From a virus, in the IMG/VR virus record IMGVR_UViG_3300044568_003768, positions 1 through 48,501 of that record: a stretch of DNA of 48,501 bases; one strand, given 5' to 3'. The position numbers and the translations under genes were made by a program. Numbering within the stretch: position 1 is the stretch's first letter; the number at the start of each line of letters is the position of its first letter. Below are positions 7,566-16,227 of this stretch, one piece after another. The notes beneath the pieces are model-generated. The model was given only the letters and a program-made list of their open reading frames with translations, had not been told where the DNA came from and did no database searches.

Positions 7566-9629
7566 ATGCCCGAAATTTCAACAATTAACGAAAACATGGT
7601 TTTCATTCTGGAAAAGCAGAATCAGATCCTCGAAGCTTCGAAGGAAATGTCTTCTGAAGGGAAAGAGTATATCCTAAAGGGTATTGCTGCTCAGTTCGGA
7701 AAAGAAAACAACAACAATCGTATCTACGAAGAAGGTGAATACCTTCCTCACCTAGACTACCTAAAGGACAAGATCAAACAAAAAAGACTTGTTGGTGAAC
7801 TTGACCACCCAGAAAAATTCGATATTTCTCTTAACAACGTTTCTCACGTCGTTGAAGATCTGATGTACAATAAGGACGGAAGAATTCTAGAAATCAAAGT
7901 TAGATTACTAGATACCCCAGCAGGACAAATTGCAAAAAGACTTGTCGATGCGGGTGTTCCTCTTTCTATTTCTTCGAGAGCAGCAGGTAATGTTGGACCA
8001 GACAAGAAGGTTCAAATCAAGAAAATTTTCACGTATGACTTGGTAGCTGATCCTGGATTTCAGGATGCACAGCTTGAAAGAGTGTATGAAAGTGCTGGTT
8101 TTTCACACGACGAAGTTATATATAAGAGACAAAAAAGCGTCGTTCATAATCTAGAATGTGTAAATGAATCATTCGGATTAAAAAATGACGATTCTATGCG
8201 GATATATAATGTCAACGGAAACGAAGAATTTAAAAAAATAATCAACAAAGATAAAAATAAATCCACCATTATGGAGAGCAACAGAGAATTTGTAAGTGCT
8301 GAAGATCTTAACCAGTACACGATGTTCTTAAAGAAAGAAATGGAAGCTATGAAGGCTGAAATTTCTAGTTTAAGAGCAGAAAGAGTTGAAGAGGGACAAG
8401 CACTAAGCTTTAACAAGCCGATGCCTGCTATGGGCAATGGCTATAACAATGGTCCATCAGCTACAACAACTGACTCCATGGAAGACAGAGTTGGTAGACT
8501 AGAAAAATATTCTGACTATTTGGCAGAAACTCTTAACGGAGCAATCAAATACGGAGAATATCTAGCAGAAAATCTAGACAACAGCATCACTTACTCTAAG
8601 TATCTTGCTGAGAACTTGGACAAGAACATTTCTTACTCTAAGTATCTTGCAGAAAACGTAGACAAGTCTATCTCTTATTCTGAGTATGTTGCTGAGAATC
8701 TAGACAAGTCTGTAGAATACTCTAAGTACCTAGCAGAAAAAGTAGACGAGTCTATCCAGTATTCTGAATATGTTGCTGAAAAAGTGGACACTAATATTTC
8801 TTATTCTGAGTATCTTGCAGAGAACCTTGACAAAGGAATTTCTTATGCAGAATACCTAGCAGAAAAAGTAGATCAAGGTATCGGCTACAGCGAGTATATC
8901 GCAGAGAAACTAGATCAAGGTATCGGATACACCGAGTACTTGGCAGAGAACGTAAACAAAGGTATTGCTTACTCTGAGTATTTGGCTGAAAATTTAAACA
9001 AAGGAATTGCTTATTCTGACTACTTGGCAGAAAAAGTTAAAAACAATATCGCTTACTCTGAGTACATTGCAGAAAGCGTAAACTCTTCTCTAGGTGAAAC
9101 CATCAACGAGAACGTAAGAGAACAAGCAGATCTTGCTTCAAACGCAGGTCTATTTGAGTCTGGATTCGCAGGGGATTACACAACAATCTCTAGCAAGATA
9201 GACGCATTAATAGAGTCAGTTCAAACCCAAAAAACTGAATCACTCACCAAAAAAGCAGCTGAAAAATTCCAGCTACCTGCTAACACCCAAAAGGCAGACC
9301 AGGTTCTAAACGAGAACTTGAACGAAGAAACAACCCCAAGAACAGGTTACAAATTTGTAGACGAAGCTCCTGAAGAGTATGCTCAGGTTTGGGAGTCTCT
9401 AACTGAAGGACACAGACAATCTTTGATTGCTCAGTCATCTTTCTACAACTTAGAAACCCCTTATCAGATCAAAAACTTCTGGTCAACCCGTCAGCTTGGA
9501 AAAAATCTTGGACTTCAAAAACTTGTAGAGAACGAAGCAATCGAAACTCCAACCGTAGCTACCAACTCACTAGGATATTCATCTGATTATCTTTCTAGAG
9601 TTGCTCAGTCTTTGGAAGGTAAATTTTAA
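7566..9629 (+). CDS. Prohead maturation protease (gp21-like) fused to a repeat-built scaffold
   Basis: Residues 1-175 form a T4 gp21-type serine protease domain: KGIAAQFG near the start, GELDHP with the likely catalytic His81, and PLSISSRAAG with the likely Ser136/137. Such proteases digest the scaffold and trim head proteins. The rest, to residue 687, should be the scaffold (gp22-like): a helical segment from Met236, fourteen 14-residue repeats (315-510; YSEYLAENLDKGI type) and a helical C-terminal region. Sites VYE|SAGF (175) and VNE|SFGL (201) could release the scaffold from the protease. Met236 (ATG at 8271) is a possible internal start that would make scaffold alone, as in lambda C/Nu3. 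The capsid gene follows. In T4 these are separate genes 21 and 22; the fusion is the odd point. Confidence 0.85.
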   Translation: MPEISTINENMVFILEKQNQILEASKEMSSEGKEYILKGIAAQFGKENNNNRIYEEGEYLPHLDYLKDKIKQKRLVGELDHPEKFDISLNNVSHVVEDLMYNKDGRILEIKVRLLDTPAGQIAKRLVDAGVPLSISSRAAGNVGPDKKVQIKKIFTYDLVADPGFQDAQLERVYESAGFSHDEVIYKRQKSVVHNLECVNESFGLKNDDSMRIYNVNGNEEFKKIINKDKNKSTIMESNREFVSAEDLNQYTMFLKKEMEAMKAEISSLRAERVEEGQALSFNKPMPAMGNGYNNGPSATTTDSMEDRVGRLEKYSDYLAETLNGAIKYGEYLAENLDNSITYSKYLAENLDKNISYSKYLAENVDKSISYSEYVAENLDKSVEYSKYLAEKVDESIQYSEYVAEKVDTNISYSEYLAENLDKGISYAEYLAEKVDQGIGYSEYIAEKLDQGIGYTEYLAENVNKGIAYSEYLAENLNKGIAYSDYLAEKVKNNIAYSEYIAESVNSSLGETINENVREQADLASNAGLFESGFAGDYTTISSKIDALIESVQTQKTESLTKKAAEKFQLPANTQKADQVLNENLNEETTPRTGYKFVDEAPEEYAQVWESLTEGHRQSLIAQSSFYNLETPYQIKNFWSTRQLGKNLGLQKLVENEAIETPTVATNSLGYSSDYLSRVAQSLEGKF
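8201..8208 (+). promoter_or_regulatory. Intragenic GATATATA box before the internal scaffold start
   Basis: GATATATA inside the protease-scaffold gene, 62 bases before the in-frame ATG at 8271, followed by very A-rich sequence. A possible promoter for a nested scaffold message; chance is not excluded. Confidence 0.35.
8508..9095 (+). repeat. Fourteen tandem 42-base repeats coding 14-residue helical units
   Basis: Fourteen in-frame units of 14 residues each, consensus YSEYLAENLDKGIS. Positions Tyr1, Tyr4, Ala6, Glu7 and hydrophobic residues at 5, 9 and 13 are nearly invariant. No insertions break the 42-base period. Third-codon positions differ between copies, so selection has kept the protein pattern. 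Fourteen residues are two heptads, which suits a long coiled coil or helical rod for the prohead core. Confidence 0.9.
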
Positions 9630-9661
9630 ACAAACCAAAAAAACAAAAATAAAAAAAAGTT
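9630..9661 (+). promoter_or_regulatory. A-rich translation leader of the major capsid gene
   Basis: The 32 bases between the scaffold stop and the capsid ATG are about 80% A with no G until the last few bases and no Shine-Dalgarno sequence. In Bacteroidota, A-rich unstructured leaders favour strong initiation, which suits the most abundant virion protein. Confidence 0.5.
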
Positions 9662-11377
9662 ATGAAACTTATTAACGAACAAGAAATCTTCGATACCTGG
9701 GCTCCTATCATCGAGTCTAAGACTGGTATCAACGATTCATCAAAAACTCAATGGCTTTCTAAGTACTGCCACTACCACTCATTGAACGAATCAGCTGGTG
9801 CTTACAACTCTCTAGCAGTTGTTAACGGTATGGGTTCAGTTCAGCCACCTTCTTTCCCAGCTTCTACGCAGGCTACTTCAACAGGCGGACTTTCTCCTAA
9901 CCAAGGATTTTACAGCTCGACCTGGCAGGGTTCTGGTGACAAATTCCCTTCACTTCTTCCATTGGCAATTCAAGTTGCTGCGAAGACTGTTGGTTTTGAC
10001 ATCGTTCCAGTTATTCCTATGTCTGGTCCTTCAGGAGTTCTTTCTTACCTAGACTACGTTTACGCAGGTGGTAAAATTTCTCCTAATGCTAACCAAGTTG
10101 GATCTTCAGCTGCGGAAGCTTTGGCTGTTGCTCCTACCATGATTAAAGTTCCTGTAGGTGCTACAGCTACTAACTATTCATTTGTTGTAGGAACTACCTA
10201 TTACATTTCTAACCCAACCTCTTCTGTAGGAACAATCACTGCAGCATTCGTTGGTCTATCTAGAATTGATGGTTTCCCAATCTTCAAAATCACTGCTATC
10301 ACTGCAACTGACACTGTTGCTGACATCGTAACTAACGGATCTCTAATTGGAACTACCTTTGGTGGTCAAGAAGCAGGATTCATCAACGGAGTTGCTCAGC
10401 TAGTAAAAGCTCTTGAAGATCACATCCAAGGTTTCTCCGGAGCTGGTTTCTATGACAACCAAGCATTCCAAGGTCCTTATGTAGATGGTACTAAGACTTA
10501 CAACCCAATGCTAAGAAGCGTAGCGGAAAGCACTTACTACAACTCAATGGGTCTAACAACCTTCACTAAGTTCGTAGAAGCTGACACTTTCCAAGTTGCT
10601 GCTTCTGTAACAACTGAGCAAATTCAGGATCTTAACAAGCAGTTCGGTATCGACGTAATTTCTATGATCGAGAACGCACTTGTTAACGAGGTTTCTCAGT
10701 CTATCAACAAGCACATCCTTTCAAGAGCATTCCAACTAGGATGGTCTAACTGTGTTAAGTTCAACCAAATCGAAGGTCAAAACCTTAACTTGAACCTAGT
10801 TCTTAACGGTGCTACTGGTTCTGCTAACGGTTTGTCTTACATGGACAAAACTGATACACTAGCTACTATGACTCTTCCTCCTGGTCCAGCTAACACTTCT
10901 TACGAGAACTTGTCAACCCTACAAAGAAGACTATTCTCTAGAGTTCTAGCAGCTGCTAACGTTGTAGCTAACAGAGGTAGAAGAGGGCCTGCTAACTTCA
11001 TCGTAACTAACGCTAACCTAGCGTCTGCAATGCAAGATATCAGCCAATTCACTTTCGCTCCATTCTCTAACACACTTACTCAAAACAACGGAACCCTATA
11101 TCCTGTAGGTTCATTGGCTGGTATGACTGTATATGTTGACCAGAACATGCAATACAACGATACTAGAATCTGTGTAGGTAGAAAAGGTGGTGATGACGAA
11201 CCAGGTCTTAAGTTCATGCCTTACATGATGGCGGAGTCAATCCAAACCATTTCTGAAGGTACTATGTCTCCTAAGATCGCAGTTAAGAGCAGATACGCAC
11301 TAGTAGAAGCAGGTTTCAACCCAGAAACTTTGTACTTCACTTTCTACGTACAAGTACCAGTAGGCGGATTGAACTAA
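9662..11377 (+). CDS. Major capsid protein (T4 gp23-like, HK97 fold)
   Basis: A 571-residue protein placed directly after the protease-scaffold gene, as gene 23 is in T4 (521 residues). The N-terminus (MKLINEQEIFDTWAPIIES) parallels the gp23 start (LLNKWKPLLE). The sequence YHSLNESAGAYNS at 39-50 matches the gp23 maturation site pattern, with cleavage expected after Glu43. Then come a Gly/Ser/Pro-rich N-arm, FPSLLPLAIQVAAKTVGFDIVPV-type sequence equivalent to the gp23 region around its P-domain start, and a long conserved C-terminal half (FIVTNANLASAM, GSLAGMTVYVDQNM, SRYALVEAGFNPE). Codon use is restricted to a few codons, as in highly expressed genes. A strong terminator follows. The middle (residues about 140-250) looks like an added domain. 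Confidence 0.93.
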   Translation: MKLINEQEIFDTWAPIIESKTGINDSSKTQWLSKYCHYHSLNESAGAYNSLAVVNGMGSVQPPSFPASTQATSTGGLSPNQGFYSSTWQGSGDKFPSLLPLAIQVAAKTVGFDIVPVIPMSGPSGVLSYLDYVYAGGKISPNANQVGSSAAEALAVAPTMIKVPVGATATNYSFVVGTTYYISNPTSSVGTITAAFVGLSRIDGFPIFKITAITATDTVADIVTNGSLIGTTFGGQEAGFINGVAQLVKALEDHIQGFSGAGFYDNQAFQGPYVDGTKTYNPMLRSVAESTYYNSMGLTTFTKFVEADTFQVAASVTTEQIQDLNKQFGIDVISMIENALVNEVSQSINKHILSRAFQLGWSNCVKFNQIEGQNLNLNLVLNGATGSANGLSYMDKTDTLATMTLPPGPANTSYENLSTLQRRLFSRVLAAANVVANRGRRGPANFIVTNANLASAMQDISQFTFAPFSNTLTQNNGTLYPVGSLAGMTVYVDQNMQYNDTRICVGRKGGDDEPGLKFMPYMMAESIQTISEGTMSPKIAVKSRYALVEAGFNPETLYFTFYVQVPVGGLN

Positions 11378-11406
11378 TCTTAATCTTTAAAGTACATTAC
11401 GTTTAT

Positions 11407-11440
11407 AAAAAACCTCTGGATTTATCCAGAGGTTTTTTTT
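11407..11440 (+). terminator. Strong intrinsic terminator after the capsid gene
   Basis: CCTCTGGA (11413-11420) pairs with TCCAGAGG (11425-11432) around a TTTA loop, flanked by an A run before and eight T after. It closes the protease-capsid unit. Confidence 0.92.
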
Positions 11441-11472
11441 GTTGACCCTCTAGTAGAAAAATAAAACCGGAG

Positions 11473-11480
11473 GATATATA
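11473..11480 (+). promoter_or_regulatory. Putative phage late promoter GATATATA
   Basis: GATATATA between the capsid terminator and the coiled-coil gene, 25 bases before its ATG. No partner box is conserved upstream at the other copies. Confidence 0.65.
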
Positions 11481-11505
11481 CATCATAAATAACTAAATTG
11501 TAGAT

Positions 11506-12588
11506 ATGACATTAATCCCAAACTTTCAAGAATTTGAGGAAACCAATCCACTGAATGGAAAAATTACTCCAGCTCTTGCTGAATCCCTTGCTGAATATTT
11601 TGCAGACCAGGAAGGAATTAGCGAGTCTAGCGCATTGGATTCTATTAAAAATACCCTTTCTAAGACTTTTCTTGGATCCCTTTCCTATATTAGCATGATT
11701 GATAAAGTCAGAGCTGAGGTTCTAAAGGCGGAGAAAGAAATGTTATCTAAAAGATATGCTTACGAGGATGAGATCGATTCTCTAAAGACCAATCTGAAGG
11801 AAATTTCCAAGACCAAAGATGCTTCTGCAAACATTGCTAAAGCAGAAAGAACTATCTCTAACAAGACTAATGAGTATCAGACCTACACTAAAATGGTGAA
11901 GGCCAGGATAGAAAAGGCTTTGAAAACACTCTCTGATGCAATTAAGGGCAACAAGAGAAGAATGGAATATTGGGAAGCTGGTAAAGCTGAGGACGAACTA
12001 GTTCTTTCCGAGTTTGAATATGCTCTTGCAAAACAGAGAGCTTCTGCTTCTCCTGAGGAGTTGAAGTCTATAGAGGCAGAAATCAAGAAGGCAAAAGAAG
12101 AGGTCCAAAAGTCTCAACAGGAGCTAAAGGATGAAGCTGAAAAGTCTAAGAAGAAAGAAGGATCTGAGAATATCGAAGGGGTTAAAACCCTAGATAAACC
12201 CTCTTCTGATTATAGACAGTCACTAAAGAACAAAAAGGGAAGAATGGAAGCTATTGCAGAAATTGAGCACCAGATCATCGATCTTAAGAAAGAATTGAAA
12301 TCTGTTAGAAACAATTTTGATAAAAAGCAGATAGAGAGAAAGATCTCTAGTCTAACCGGAACTAAGAAGGACATCGAAAATTTAGATAAAAAATCATCGG
12401 GTGTGAAGATCCTTCCTACCCAGAGAGATTTTGAATCGATCAATAAAGTTGCTAGAGAACTTGAAAAAATGGATCTAGAGAAGGATAAATCTCATAAAAA
12501 AGTTGGATTTGATATCCCTACTTCTTCTGCAAAAAAAGCAGAAACTACGAGCAAGGTAAACAAGACCATTAATAAAAAAGAAAAATAA
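11506..12588 (+). CDS. Coiled-coil protein, probable internal head protein (paralogue of the next gene)
   Basis: A 360-residue, highly charged protein that is almost entirely alpha-helical, with heptad-like stretches at about 60-150, 165-215 and 245-290. The N-terminus MTLIPNFQEFEETN resembles T4 capsid-targeting peptides. The central segment GNKRRMEYWEAGKAEDELVL aligns with GNSRLHKYWDLKKAEAELEV in the next gene, so the two arose by tandem duplication. The first gene of a four-gene unit between the capsid terminator and the terminator at 16185. No enzyme motif is seen. Internal or prohead-core protein is the best guess from position, composition and N-terminus. Confidence 0.65.
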   Translation: MTLIPNFQEFEETNPLNGKITPALAESLAEYFADQEGISESSALDSIKNTLSKTFLGSLSYISMIDKVRAEVLKAEKEMLSKRYAYEDEIDSLKTNLKEISKTKDASANIAKAERTISNKTNEYQTYTKMVKARIEKALKTLSDAIKGNKRRMEYWEAGKAEDELVLSEFEYALAKQRASASPEELKSIEAEIKKAKEEVQKSQQELKDEAEKSKKKEGSENIEGVKTLDKPSSDYRQSLKNKKGRMEAIAEIEHQIIDLKKELKSVRNNFDKKQIERKISSLTGTKKDIENLDKKSSGVKILPTQRDFESINKVARELEKMDLEKDKSHKKVGFDIPTSSAKKAETTSKVNKTINKKEK

Positions 12589-12592
12589 GTCT

Positions 12593-13465
12593 ATGACCCT
12601 GAGATTTTCTGAATGGAATAAATCCAACCACATCGTCGATGAGTCTCTTGGAGATGACATCCAAAACTGGTTGGGAAAGACCTTCGGGGGAAAGACTAAA
12701 AAGATCGACGGAATCCTAGCTGATCTTGGATTTGCCGAGAGAGAATATGCCAAGGAATGGGAGAAGTCCCAGATGGACATAGGAAGTCTAAAGGGCCAGA
12801 TTGAAACTGGAGAAATTTCGCCGGAAGAGGAGAAGGACTTCAGAAAGAAGATCAAAGAACACCAGTCTGATCTTGCTAGCTTACTGAGGAGAAAAACCCA
12901 GAAGATCAGAGATCTAAACGATCTAGCAATGAAGACTGTAGAGGGAAATTCTAGACTGCACAAGTATTGGGACCTCAAGAAGGCTGAAGCTGAGCTAGAA
13001 GTAGTTGAGAACCTATATAAAATTTCTAAAAATCTCCCAGATAAGAAGCTGGAAGACGATCTATACTCCCAGTATAAAAAGGCCTACGACAGGTTAAAGC
13101 AGAAGGAGAAAGGAGCAGAATCTGTTGCTAAAGAAGTCGAGAAAGACTCTGAAGAAACTCCAAAGGAGAAAGACGTAGACACTTCTAAAATAGGAAAAGT
13201 CATAGCAATGAGCCTTTCCGATTTCAGAGAGGAAGTTAAGAAATACTCTCCAGAGGGGCTTAAAACTCTTCAGCGTGCTCTAATAGATCAGAAAAATCTA
13301 GGTCTAAACGAGCTTAGATCTTTAAGAAGAGCTAAGGGAAAAGAACTGGATAGAGCTTCTTCCAAAGAAAAGACTGAAATTCTAGGCAGATTCAATCCTA
13401 AGATCTACGAGATCGGAGAAAAAATAGATAAGATTAGAGAAAAAATTAATCACATAGATGGCTAA
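12593..13465 (+). CDS. Coiled-coil protein, probable internal head protein (paralogue of the previous gene)
   Basis: A 290-residue charged helical protein. It starts MTLRFSEWNK and has a possible maturation site IVDE|SLGD at Glu17. The block GNSRLHKYWDLKKAEAELEV matches the neighbour upstream; outside it the two have diverged. Helical heptads cover about 40-100, 115-165 and 225-290. It begins four bases after the previous stop and its end overlaps the start of the next gene by eight bases, so the genes are translated together. No catalytic motif. Role as a packaged or scaffold protein is inferred. Confidence 0.62.
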   Translation: MTLRFSEWNKSNHIVDESLGDDIQNWLGKTFGGKTKKIDGILADLGFAEREYAKEWEKSQMDIGSLKGQIETGEISPEEEKDFRKKIKEHQSDLASLLRRKTQKIRDLNDLAMKTVEGNSRLHKYWDLKKAEAELEVVENLYKISKNLPDKKLEDDLYSQYKKAYDRLKQKEKGAESVAKEVEKDSEETPKEKDVDTSKIGKVIAMSLSDFREEVKKYSPEGLKTLQRALIDQKNLGLNELRSLRRAKGKELDRASSKEKTEILGRFNPKIYEIGEKIDKIREKINHIDG

Positions 13466-13733
13466 TACAATAATTAAATACGAGAATTTCCTTTTCGAAG
13501 CAGATGGAATAAACACTCAGATCCAGCAGACTAAGATTGAAATTTCTAGGGTTCACGACGAGATCCAGATTGCAAAGGACGAGAAGGTGAAGAAACCCAA
13601 CGACGTCAACGCAGAGATAGACAGCATTAAAAAACAGGCTGCAGCATATGCTAAACTTACTCCACTTCTAAACACCCTTGCAAGCCAATTAACTCAGAAG
13701 TCTCAAGAAAAGGGATCTGAAAATATCTATTAA
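13458..13733 (+). CDS. Small coiled-coil protein with a clear capsid-targeting-like N-terminus
   Basis: A 91-residue protein. Its first 17 residues, MANTIIKYENFLFEADG, give the best match in the window to the T4 internal-protein leader (MKTYQEFIAE|A), with predicted cleavage after Glu14. The remainder is one long helix with heptad spacing. The end (GSENIY) echoes a GSENIE in the first coiled-coil gene of this unit. It overlaps the preceding gene by eight bases and is followed after four bases by the 808-residue protein gene. Likely an internal head protein; this is inferred. Confidence 0.6.
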   Translation: MANTIIKYENFLFEADGINTQIQQTKIEISRVHDEIQIAKDEKVKKPNDVNAEIDSIKKQAAAYAKLTPLLNTLASQLTQKSQEKGSENIY

Positions 13734-13737
13734 GTAT

Positions 13738-16164
13738 ATGACACAACACTATTTAAATACCAACCCAATCGCAAGGAGAATGTCCTTGGAGACCCTTAGA
13801 ATATTTGAAAACGAGTCTGTCGATGAGTTGATGCAGAAGATGTCGATCTCTCTTTTTGACCTTTTTAAAAAGGTTGCTGTTGATTTTGCTCCTGCCAAGC
13901 AGAGAAAGATCTCTACGGTAAAGGAGAAGTTGAAGGACACAGCAAACTCGTCTAGTTTCAAGTCTTTAGTTGCAAAGATGAAAGACTATGCAAAAGAAGC
14001 AGACCTAGACTATTCCAACTTTGCAGACATCAAAGACATGTACATCGATGGAATGGAACAACTTGCAGATTCAATCAGGAGGGCTATTGAAATTGATCCG
14101 AAGCTAGAAGACAAGGTTATCAAGTACTTCCAAGCTAGAACTTCAAAATATGCACAGGCCCTAGAGCAGGCATATAAAGAAGAGAAGGAGGAGAATGAGG
14201 AACTCAACGAATCTTTCCATCTTGGACTAAGAGGAAGAGCTCAAGCCCTTAAAAATAGACTTAGAAAAGTTCTAATTCCAGAAGCTACCGGAAAGACCGC
14301 AGATAACGGATACGGAAGAAACTGGCAGAGAATTTTCAGCGAATTGGATCAAAAATTATCCTCTATCGATCACAGAAAAGAAATCTCTAACGACAAGGAA
14401 AAGAAAGCAATAAAGGATCTAGAAGCTCAGACTGATAAGTTAGCCAAAGAGTTCTACACCTATTGTGTCAGAGCAACTGAAGCTCCTTTTAAGAAAATCC
14501 TTTCCGACGATGAAATTTCTAATAAATTTTCAGACGTGAAAGACCTTGTTTCTGCTGCACTAGATGTTATCACCAGAGCTACTGTTGAAGAGTCTAATGT
14601 TGAAGACGAAATGAGAGAGAAGGCAGATGGACACGACAACAAGGTGACGTCTCTGGTTTTCCCAATTGTAATTGGAGACGATGATTCAAACAAGAAGTTC
14701 AAAGGATCACTAATCATTGCCAACATTCAGAAGGCCTTGATGAACTCTTTCCCGCCAATTAAAGACATGCTTGCAAAAAGAGGAGGGGCAGATGGTAAAT
14801 TTACTCCTGCATTCTCGGTTGCAGTTAAATCTCTACAGGGGGTTTTAGGAAATAAAAACGTCAGCGGTGAGCTAGATAGAGCACTGTTAGACATAATTTT
14901 AGACGCTGATAAAATTTCTAAGACTGACAAGGAAGCAATTGCAGACAGTCTGGATATTTTAAGAAAGGAATACGTCAACGAGAGCCACAGAGTTCTAGGT
15001 GAAAAATCATCAGAGTCAACAGTTCTTAGAGCTTCCCAGTTCTTTGGTTCCGTTAGCGAAGCAGCAGTTCATATCGACGCAGATAAACTTGCTTCAGAGC
15101 TAGAAAAGCACGCTAAAGACCTTTCTGACCCAGAAACTTCTAAAGGTGGAAGATCTGCTCTTGGATACGGAGACAGATCAGATAACACAGATCAGGCATA
15201 CGAACTAGCTAAACTGCTAAGAAGCAAAGGACTAGTTAAAGGGGCAGAAGAAGAGACTTTCCTCCGTGAGGACGGAACGCTTAGAGCTTCGTACAGTCCC
15301 GAGTTTATGATCGCATGGACTAAGACCGCAGAAGACGCTAAAGAAGGGGACCTTCCTCTTTATTTCTGGGTTGACTTCAAAGGAAGCAAGATCGATGGAC
15401 TATATGCAGCTAAGAGACTAATGACCAATGCAAAGAGACCTGCTAACTGGCCTAAGTGGAAAGAGATAGTCGGAGACACTGACGAGGAAGACGTAAAGGA
15501 TTTTGCAGACTGGTACACCAGCTACTATTCTAACTTTGGAGGAATCGACGGAGACACACTAGCTGCTCTTGCTAAGAGTCTTTTCTCCCACAACAGAGAA
15601 CAGGAAGAAGAAAATGCTAAGACCTACGATAGACTCTACTCTCACTTTGGGACAAAGGGATATAAAGCCAACTACATTTCTGCTGAAGGAATGGAAGCTA
15701 TAAAAGCTGCAGCGATGAGAGGATCTCAGATGGAAGAGAAGATTCAGGATTTAACCGAATCCGATTTTGGTCTGCTTGCTAACCTGATTGCATTTAACTC
15801 TACCACTTTTACTTATGATAAGAAGAAGGACAAATTCGTTCCTGTTCTTCAAGTTCTAATGGATGAAGTTCTGACCGACTCTGAACTTAAAAAATTAGAG
15901 TCAGAAGAGGTTCTAGCTTCTTCTGAAGCATCTGGAGACCTTGTTGCAATCTTGGACAAAAAACAGGGAATTAGAAAGGCTAACAAACAAGATTCTGGAT
16001 CTAAAGAAGGAAGAAACAAGAGTGTTTTTGAACAGAACTTAAAAAGAGCAAAAGAAGTTCACCTTCCGGCAGTCGAAAGACAGATTGCAAGAATGAACGC
16101 TAAGACTTCAGATGATCTTTCTAGAGGGGAATCCAAGGGAATTTACGTAGTTCCAGGAGAATAA
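13738..16164 (+). CDS. Large internal virion protein candidate with several maturation-site motifs
   Basis: An 808-residue charged, mainly helical protein, not recognised as a whole. Sites of the type found in the capsid protein occur at FENE|S (26), LNE|S (158), VNE|S (415) and VSE|A (441), plus a LTE|S near 675, so the maturation protease could cut it into pieces. Residues about 320-395 (QKALM, then ADGKFTPAFSVAVKSLQGVL, then SGELDRALLDIIL) resemble a divergent peptidoglycan-binding-1 fold, with its DG-F-T-AV-x-Q pattern; this is tentative. The region 455-600 has Tyr/Trp and acidic residues and may be a separate globular domain. It is the last gene of the unit and is followed by a terminator. 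A packaged protein ejected with the DNA is the leading guess. Confidence 0.6.
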   Translation: MTQHYLNTNPIARRMSLETLRIFENESVDELMQKMSISLFDLFKKVAVDFAPAKQRKISTVKEKLKDTANSSSFKSLVAKMKDYAKEADLDYSNFADIKDMYIDGMEQLADSIRRAIEIDPKLEDKVIKYFQARTSKYAQALEQAYKEEKEENEELNESFHLGLRGRAQALKNRLRKVLIPEATGKTADNGYGRNWQRIFSELDQKLSSIDHRKEISNDKEKKAIKDLEAQTDKLAKEFYTYCVRATEAPFKKILSDDEISNKFSDVKDLVSAALDVITRATVEESNVEDEMREKADGHDNKVTSLVFPIVIGDDDSNKKFKGSLIIANIQKALMNSFPPIKDMLAKRGGADGKFTPAFSVAVKSLQGVLGNKNVSGELDRALLDIILDADKISKTDKEAIADSLDILRKEYVNESHRVLGEKSSESTVLRASQFFGSVSEAAVHIDADKLASELEKHAKDLSDPETSKGGRSALGYGDRSDNTDQAYELAKLLRSKGLVKGAEEETFLREDGTLRASYSPEFMIAWTKTAEDAKEGDLPLYFWVDFKGSKIDGLYAAKRLMTNAKRPANWPKWKEIVGDTDEEDVKDFADWYTSYYSNFGGIDGDTLAALAKSLFSHNREQEEENAKTYDRLYSHFGTKGYKANYISAEGMEAIKAAAMRGSQMEEKIQDLTESDFGLLANLIAFNSTTFTYDKKKDKFVPVLQVLMDEVLTDSELKKLESEEVLASSEASGDLVAILDKKQGIRKANKQDSGSKEGRNKSVFEQNLKRAKEVHLPAVERQIARMNAKTSDDLSRGESKGIYVVPGE

Positions 16165-16184
16165 TAGATTTTTTAAGAATAAGG

Positions 16185-16210
16185 AAACCCCCGGACATCG
16201 GGGGTTTTTT
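16185..16210 (+). terminator. Strong intrinsic terminator of the internal-protein unit
   Basis: CCCCCG (16188-16193) pairs with CGGGGG (16199-16204) around a GACAT loop, flanked by AAA and a run of six T. It separates the head genes from the kinase-asnB pair. Confidence 0.93.
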
Positions 16211-16227
16211 GTGGAACTTTCTAACCG

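Noticed and set aside
8508-9095. CRISPR-like array
   Set aside because: The period is 42 bases with no spacers and the frame is open throughout; it is a protein repeat.
11442-11447. TTGACC as a sigma70 -35 box
   Set aside because: It is 27 bases from the TATATA, too far for a -35/-10 pair, and is not seen at the other GATATATA sites.
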